This document shows, one piece after another, positions 49,436-58,399 of a DNA stretch of 64,000 nucleotides. The translations under genes were made by a program, and so were the position numbers. Numbering within the stretch: position 1 is the stretch's first letter; each line of letters starts with the position of its first letter. The notes below the pieces were generated by a model. That model searched no databases. It was not told the DNA's origin and saw nothing but the letters and a program-made list of their open reading frames with translations. The DNA comes from Chionoecetes opilio (lineage: Eukaryota; Arthropoda; Malacostraca; Decapoda; Majidae), in the NCBI GenBank assembly GCA_016584305.1, contig JACEEZ010006411.1, positions 1-64,000 of the forward strand. Reading direction: 5' to 3'.

Positions 49436-52400
49436 CGTGCGTGTGTTTGTGTGAGTGTGAGTGTGTGTGTATGTGTATTTACCTAGTTGTGATACACGGG
49501 AAATGAGTCACACTAGTGGGGTTCCGTCTCCTTGTCTCAATTGGTCAATCTTAGCTTTAAAAACATGAATACTTTTGGCATCTATAATTTCATTGTCCAG
49601 GTTATTCCACATATCAATGCAGCGATAGGGAAAACCGTACTTCTTAATGTCCTTCAAGCACCTTTTCCTCTTCAGTTTCTTCTCCTGACCTCTTGTGGCT
49701 CCTACGTCCCATACATACTTATTCTCTTTGTCATTTCTCTCCATTCCTGACATTGCTCTATACATTTTGCTTTGCTTTGAGAGAAAAAGACAGAACGGCC
49801 AGGTGTGAACTTATGGACTTTGACACGGACACCAACGAAGGAAGACATGAGGGTCGGCATCCACACGGGCAAGGGGAATATTATGGTTTGCTGCTTGTAA
49901 AGTGATGAGGCTTTCACATTGAATGAAAGAGGCCAATGCAGGAACTAACTCGTGTAGGTCTCACGGCCTCTTGTAGCTTCCATATTTTCTTAAGTTCTTA
50001 TGTGTGGGGTCTCACCTGCCTCAGTATGGCGCCGTCCTCCCTGTACTGGCCGTCCTCACTGTCCTCCGCCAGCGTCTCCTTCATCAGCCAGTCAGCCACT
50101 TGGGGCGGCATCACCGAGTGGATCATCTTCTCTTTGAGGGTGCGTTCCAGGTGCAGCTGTCGCCCCACCAGCAGGGACTGGCCGATGCTCATGAAGGTGC
50201 CCCTCATCCGCACCTACGTGTAAAGCAGCTTATCACACGGCAGCACTCTTACCGTAGATAACACTTAAGTCTCCAGCTGCAATAATGTCGCCAGCCGCCA
50301 TATATTACAAATTATAGCATCACTACTGATTTGTATGTGCCACTGAAGATGATACACAGTAGTTTATATCATGACTGTATAATCTACCCTGCTTCAGTGT
50401 GTTTTATGCTTTGTATCTGCAAGTATATACGGTTTCAAATTTCGCTACTAGTTTTTTTTTCGCGCGACGACGACGGCGGGAGGACACTCAGAACATAAAC
50501 ACTAACTGGCGACCTTATTGTAGGTCGCCACTCGGTTGATATTTTTGAAATTTGTTCATTTATAGCCATAAATAATATGACACAGATGAAGACACAAAAT
50601 TACACACTCTCCAGATAGCCCCTTCTAACTTTCCTGAAATCATGGATGTAGAAATGAAAGTATTAACGCCACCAGACGTCTGTACATCGAAAAAAACGTT
50701 GTCCTGGCGACTTTAGTGTTATCTACGGTAGCAGTACTTGCGTCAAATTTGATACCATTACCTTGCTTCTCCGTGATTTTCATTGATTTATTTTAACTAC
50801 AAACCGAGATTTCGAGATTTGAACGTTAAGGTATGCTTTCCCACTTTGGTCCATTACTACAAAGAGGCTTTTTTGGTGTCAAATCCCACTACTGTCTACT
50901 GTCTACTGTCATTTATGGCTCATTAAATGACTCTGATGTTTCCCTGATGTTCTAGTGTGGTTTGAAGCAAATCCTTGTATAAAGATCAGTTCACAGCACT
51001 TGACCCCTAACCTCCTGACATTTTCTGTAATAGTCATCCATATCTCCTACAAGTTACCTACCTCCTACCTGTCTACTTTGACTCAGTAGACAGACAGGTA
51101 GTTAGTGCGGAGTCATTAGGGATCTTTAAAAGGAGGCTAGATCATTTCATGGATGGGGATGCAAGGTGGATGTAGGTAGTATTAAGTAACAGGAACTACC
51201 ACGTGTAGGTCTCATATCCTCTTGTAGCTTCCTTATTTTCTTATGTTCTAAGTTTGTCATCACCTCGCTATCCCATACCTGCGTCATGATCATGATGTGC
51301 GCCCCTATCAGGTGGATGCAGATGTGGAGGCCAATGCGGACCAGAATGATCGTCACTCCTTGGTCTATGATTAAGCCGTTGATGATCTCGAAGGTGATGG
51401 AGTAGAGGATGGTGATGGAGAGGGCCAGGTACAGGGGCAGGGGAATCACGGTGTAGATCAACAGCAACACCTGCAACACACAGGCATCTTATCTTATTCC
51501 ATCCCATACATTCCCGGCAACTTGCATGCCACTTTCTGTACTGTAAGTTATCATCTATTCACCTGTTCACACTCTGCTACTCCTTCTCTTGTGTCTCCAA
51601 CTCCCAAATCCCTGCCTAACAAGGTGACCAACCACAAAAAAACAAAAATGAGGCGGCATGTCCACACGTCTTGACATGACATGCGTGTGGCATAGGTAAA
51701 GCTATTTTTCATATCCATGGCAGTATCCATAGCCTTTATATTTACTGGATTTTGAAATTATAATTGAATTTTACTGGTAATCAACAAATGATTAGGAAAA
51801 TTTTTCTAAATAAATTTGCTGAGCAAAGCAATAGAGGATGTAATCATGCAGTACCAAATCTATTTTGCTGAAAACTATCTGTGCCTATGGCGGAACTATG
51901 GCGGATACTTCCAAGCTCTCCCAGGCAAATCCACTCAATGGATTATTATGAACATCTTCAAAATAGCAGTTAGGAAAAATGAGTTCACTAATATAGCCAC
52001 TTGCATGACTCCTGAGTATGATTCCAGCCCTGGCCACACCGCCCTGAGCCCCAAGCTGTACACACTGCCTCACACACTCACTTCAATACATATGGCAAAC
52101 ATGCCCACTGCCGTGAGGTCTGGGCCCACGCCGGGCAGGGCGGAGGAGGGCTGGTGGAGTGAATAGGGCAGCAGACTCGCCAGGATCAGGGAGACAGACA
52201 TCACCACAGACACCAACAACTGATGACTCTTGGGAGGCATTGAAGGTGTACATTTACTGCAGTGCAACAAACTATCTACTGATGAAAAATACAATAAGAA
52301 AATACAACATACCTAGTTCTACCATCCATATCCATAAGGGAAAGGGTAATATGTAATCAAAGCAAGAAATCATAACAATAGAAGCAGGACAGTTACAGTA

Positions 52401-55400
52401 TGTTTATTCCAATCATGGTTTTTTTCAGTAATAAGGAAATGAAAAAATACGAGGCAACAACATGATTACCAAGAAACATAATGGGCAATCAATGCAGAGG
52501 AATCATGACATTCAGCTGGACCTATTTCAACATTAAACCACAGTGGAAACAAGCATGAAGGGTGACTCAGATGTCTGCATACTCTGAACAACAAATACTG
52601 GTTGGACTATCAGCTACAATGTACAGAATATTGCATGTTTCTCAATAACATTTAAAAAGGTTTGAGTTAATTTATCACCCATTGAGCGCCAGGGTAAAAC
52701 TAATACAGTAGAACTACCTTTATACGGCATTCTGGTATCCGGCAAACCCTCAGTCCCGATGATGCCGGATAAAGGGAGTTCCACTGTATCATTATTATTG
52801 TTACTACTGATGTTGTAAGGAGAGGCTAAGTGAGGAAATAGTAAAGGAATAATGATTCTCTAAGGCACAAAAGAGGGTGATTGATGGCTCTATAGGTTGT
52901 TGCTCACATAGGCGTGCATGTCAGGAGGTGCTGCCAACTAGTGTATACATGACATTTAAGGGGAGGCGGTAGCAGAGTGGTTAGCGTCTCCGAGTGGCGT
53001 TCTCGGTGACCCGAGTTCGATCTCCGACGAAAGCCGAAATCTTTCTGCACCGTCGAGTGGCCTAAGAACACCCACATGCCCTGCCCATCAACTCTAGCTT
53101 CGATTGTGAGTGCATCGGAGGACACAGGGGGGCGGCATGAGCCTCTAATCACAGACGTCACTATAAAAATCCTGCTTGCGCCACCACGGGCGAGGGCCAA
53201 CCATCGCAGCCCTCAAGTGAACCTCCAGAGCCAACCTTCCGAGCCCTGGGTCACTGCCTACACATGCTATAGGCGCAAATGTAAAAAAAAAAAAAAATAA
53301 GCACCATTGGCATAAATATCAATCTCTTACAAACTTTTAGAAAAATGTAAAAAGGGTAGAGAATATTCGACAACTAACTGTGTGTTACATACACACACAA
53401 CAGCTGAGAGCCAACGCTTGAGATGTCTGGGTTAATCTTCATCAGGACAAATTCCTATCATTGTTTTAACAACTTCATTTTTATACAAGGACAAAGCTAC
53501 CTATGATATACATTATTCCTCATCGCAAATAATAAAAATTTTCAGAGTTAAATGTTTTCAGGGCACTCTGTAGCCCTTCACTGCTTACTAATTCTTCAGG
53601 GATACATTGGCTCTAGATGACCTTTACTTCTATGGACTTCCTTATCAACCAAGACAGTCCATAGAAATTACCATCTAGTCTCAGTGCCGTTTCTAGCCTT
53701 TTTGGGGCCCTATTTTGTAAAACTCTGGTGGGGGGATTCCAAGCCCTCTAAGGTGGTCCCGGGGCACGCCTTCAATATTTAAATGCATCAATCTAGAGCA
53801 CTTTCAGAGGAAAAAGAGACTAGATTCTAAAAAAAATCTAATAATGGCAGTGTGGGGCCCTTGGTGACTTCTGGGGCCCTGTGCAACCGCATAGTTTGCA
53901 CATACTAGTAAGAAATGGCCCTGTTTAGTCTTACTCTACTATTTAGGTGTCACAAATTAGTACATAGGTTGAATTCATTTGCATTTTTATGTTCATCATG
54001 GCAATATAGGATAATACATATTATTACAATAAACTCTCATTAAACACATTTGACATCTTCATTTTAAGGGGATCACACATAGCCTATACGAGACACAGAA
54101 CATTAATCTGCCATCAACAAAATCAACAACCATACTCTGCCTTCCACTTAGTGTTCTTCACTCCCTTACTGCCTGCACCAATAAGAGGGACCTTATTACT
54201 TATCTCTTAATAACCTCTACTTAAATGACCTCTACTTAAAAAATAGCAATAAATAGTATGGAAGCTAACCGTGTAACTTCTGGTTCTGGTGTAAATGAGC
54301 TGAAAGATGGCGACGGCTGCAAAGGTGAGAGCCACACCGAGGCAGGCGGGCCAGTGGTGGGTGCGGGAGGCGGCCCAGTAGGTGGCCCACACAATGCTGC
54401 TCATCAGGATGTAGAGCAGCGCGTACTGAAAGCGCAGGGTGAGGATGGCCTGGTTTGAGCGCTGGTACTGCTCCTCAAGAATGTTGCTGTCAAACCTGCA
54501 CAAAACATTAAGTCTTCAGTCAAATGCCCATATGAATTATACCCAAATACATACAGAAATACACCAATGACTTGTTCTTGCTGATCTGACATTATTCCTG
54601 ACACTAATTACTTATAGTCTATTTTTATTAGCGAGGTGAAAATTCCATTCTATCTTAAGGACTCATGCTTAAAATACAGCTGAAATTTAGAAGAACTGTA
54701 CTTTTCTCTTCTCCTAGCATCAAATATCAGTCAGTAAGCAGCAAGGGGTCAGGATTTTTTGCCTCGTTAAATAAAACAGACTATAGTATGTATAAAGATA
54801 TGGAAAGTCACTTCTTCATACAGAGAAATGTTTACAGGAAGACATTATTAATAAATATGCCACACTAAATGAGAACATATGAAAGAATAAGAAAATATAT
54901 TGAATGGAAAAGGAGGGTGAAACAAGAGATAGAAGAGAGTAGAAGGAAAGCCGATGAAGAATTTGGATGACAACTGAGTGAGGAGTATAAAGAGGATAAC
55001 AAAAAATAATGGGGGAAGTTAAGGATGTGAGAGAAAGGATATAAATGTGAGAAACGATGAAAATGAGGTAGAAGATGTGGATGGAAGAATGTTAAGAAGA
55101 GGCTGTGAAAGGAAGGGGGATGGAGTATTTAGAAAATTTGATGAATGTAAAAAGTGAAGGCGAGGCAATTGTGACATGCATGAGAACAATAGGTGGTGGT
55201 GGGAGGGTGCATGAACGAGAGAAAATCAAAAGGGAGGAAGGAAAGAAAGCAACTCAAACATTGGAGATTAGATAAACAGCAGGAATGGATGGACATGGAG
55301 TGATGTTAAAGTATGGTGGAGAAACAATTTATGAATATTTTTTGTTTGTTTACATCAAAAGGACTGGCTTAGGGCAAAAGTATAAAGTAACAAAAAGCCG

Positions 55401-58363
55401 CTTAGTTGCCAGTCCCTATAAAGGAGACAGTATGAAAATATAAAAAGGGGGGTGGGCCAATTTAGTTCGGGAGGTGTCTTGTTGTTGAATATATCTATAG
55501 GCTATGTGGGTTAGCATGGAAAGAGGGCAGGGCACTTGGAGACAGGACAAAGGCCACCATTATCCTACTATTCAAGGGGAAAGGTAGGAGACATGAATGA
55601 TGCAGTTATAGAGGTACATGTCTCGAGTAAAGCTGTCCAGTGAAGAGGTGGTAGGAAAATGTGGATTGAAGTAGCTGAGTACAATGCTGAGAGTAAGGCA
55701 ATTGAGGTGGTTTGGGCACGTGAAGAGGAGAGAAGGTGGTAAGGCATTGGGGAGAGCTATTGGAGTGGAAGTGCCAGGTCGCCGTCCACCGGGCAGGCCA
55801 AGGAAGACATGGAGGCAGTGTGTTGAAGAGGATCTGGCAGCATTGGGCATTGAAGAAGTTGAGGCAACAGATAAGAGATAGTTGGGAGCGTATCATCGGC
55901 TGTCTAACCTCATAAAAAATATGGGAAAAACTGACGTTAAACAGAAAGAAGAAGTCTCGAGTACAGCTGGAAAGGCTTAAGAATACAAGTGTTTGAAATT
56001 TGCCCTCGCCCGACTCACCACCCCCGACTCCCACCTTCTCCCGCCACTCATACCTTGGTGTCATGTACATTGTGTGTTATATACATTGTGCATTTACATT
56101 TGACTGATTATTTCATCTAACCATTTCATGTGTTCGCAGTGTCTACATTGGATAGTTTTATCTACCATTACGCACAAGTACCCCATTTTATGTCCGACAT
56201 ACAAAAAAATGAACTTACGAACAGCCTCTCGGAACGTATCCATTTCGTAAGTCGGGGACTTTCTGTAGCTACTGTAATTGTTGAAGAGAACATAGAATCA
56301 AATTATTCCAAGACTTTGTGGAGCGCTGAGCATGAACAAAAAGTTATCTAGGCTTCAAAACATGGACAGGACACCAACTGCCGGGAAGGGACTAACACAG
56401 TGTTAAAATGCCCCACTTGTTTCACTTGGTGGATTACATAAGTTGTCAAAAGTAAAGAAAACACATGGCAACTAAGGAAACAGTGATGAATACTGTTCAT
56501 GGAAGTCGCACTGAATGAAACTGGTCATGGAGGTGAAAAGAAAACAGTAAAAAATTGTACATATAAAATCTGTCATAAGTAGTACTATGCCAATATGTCC
56601 CGTTCTCTCATGGAGCAATACATGAGATCTGATGTACATGACACTGCTTGAGAGGCGCACAGAGACAAGACACAGACTGAAACGGCCTCGGGCGTCATGA
56701 CTCGTCCACTCTCTGTAAATGACCTGAGTGAGAATAGAAAGTTGATCTTGTTGATATAAGAACATAAGAACAAAAGAAAATAAGAAAGCTACAAGAGGCC
56801 GTGAGACCTACACGTGGTAGTTCCTGTTACTTAATACTACCTAGATCCACCTTTCATCCCCATCCATGAATTTATCCAGCCTCCATTTAAAGCTCCCTAT
56901 TGACTCCCCACTAACTACCTGCCACTAACTGATATGCAAATCATACAAGAGGGAGCTAGGTTTTCATTATACGATATCTAATATTTGACTCAATTCGATG
57001 ATATCCGTTCTCTGCCCAATACATGAGATGAGTGGCCTTCAGTGTGCCCAGTGTGACGATACAGAAGATCCGCCGTACCAGTTGGTCTAGCGCATGTGCA
57101 GAATTTGGTGTTTTTAATGTTTTTAATGGACCTAACCTGACCTAATTTACCTAACCTAAAATACCGTCCCAGAGCGTGATATTTGCTCCGAGTAACAGCC
57201 CGCGTCGTCTGTTTGTTTACATCCACCAAGTTCTGCGCATCCGCTGGACCAACCGGCACGGCAGATCTTCTGTACCGCCACACCGGTTCATGCGCTGGAC
57301 ACCTCCTTGGGCCAGTTCATGAACCAAGAAATTTTTCACAATCAGGGTGTAATATATATGCATTATAAAATAACCAAAAAACTAATATAAACACTATAAC
57401 AAAAATAATAATAATAAAGAGGATGACAATACAGGTTCACAATCTTTTATCTGAAATTCTGAAAACCGAAAAGCTCCGAAAACCGAACATTTTTTCCAGA
57501 CTATCTGTCGTCTGCATACGAAAGCTCACGTTTAGCACCAAACTTGACCCGAAACGCCCAACGGTCAACCCAGGACACGCAGTGTTGTCTCAGTGCTCCT
57601 ACCAGTCAGACGCACGTCGCTCTGCTGCTACCGGATATTTTGTTATTTTTTGCAATTTTTTTTACTTTGAAGACTGTGAAAATGTCAAAAAGAGCTGCAA
57701 ATTCCCCTATGGATAACAGTGAGAAGCAGAAAAGGAAGCGCCTGTCATTATCGATAGCACAGTAAGTAGAGTTATTACAGAAGCTTGATCGTGGTGTATC
57801 TGCGCGGCGTCTTACTGAAGATTATGGTGTGGGAACTACAACAATATACCACCTAAAGAAACAGAAACATAAGTTGTTGAAGTTTTACAGTGACAGTGAT
57901 GACCAGAAACTAATTAAAAATAGGAAAACGCTGCATAGGGCAAAAAACGAAGATCTTGACCGTGTGCTGATGGAGTGGGTTCCACAACGAAGAAGTGAAC
58001 GTATGCCACCGACTGGTTTGATGGTAATGAAACAAGCTAGAAAATACCATGAAGAACTGAGCATTAAAGGCGAATGTGAATATTCAGAAGGTTGGCTGCA
58101 GAAATTTAAGAAGCGTCATGGTATAAAATATCTGAAAATCTGTGGTGAAAAAGCTTCTGCTGATTATGATGCAGCTGAATGTTACATTGATGAATTTGCC
58201 AATATGGTATTTGATGAAAACCTTGTAATGTTTTATCTAAAAAGCGTTAAAATCTACGCTAAAAATCTTCCATTCTGAAATCCGAAAAATTCCAAAATCC
58301 GAAAAGTGTCTGGTCCCAAGGTTTTCGGATAAGAGATTGTGAACCTGTAATAATAATAATACC

Positions 58364-58399
<36 letters not shown>

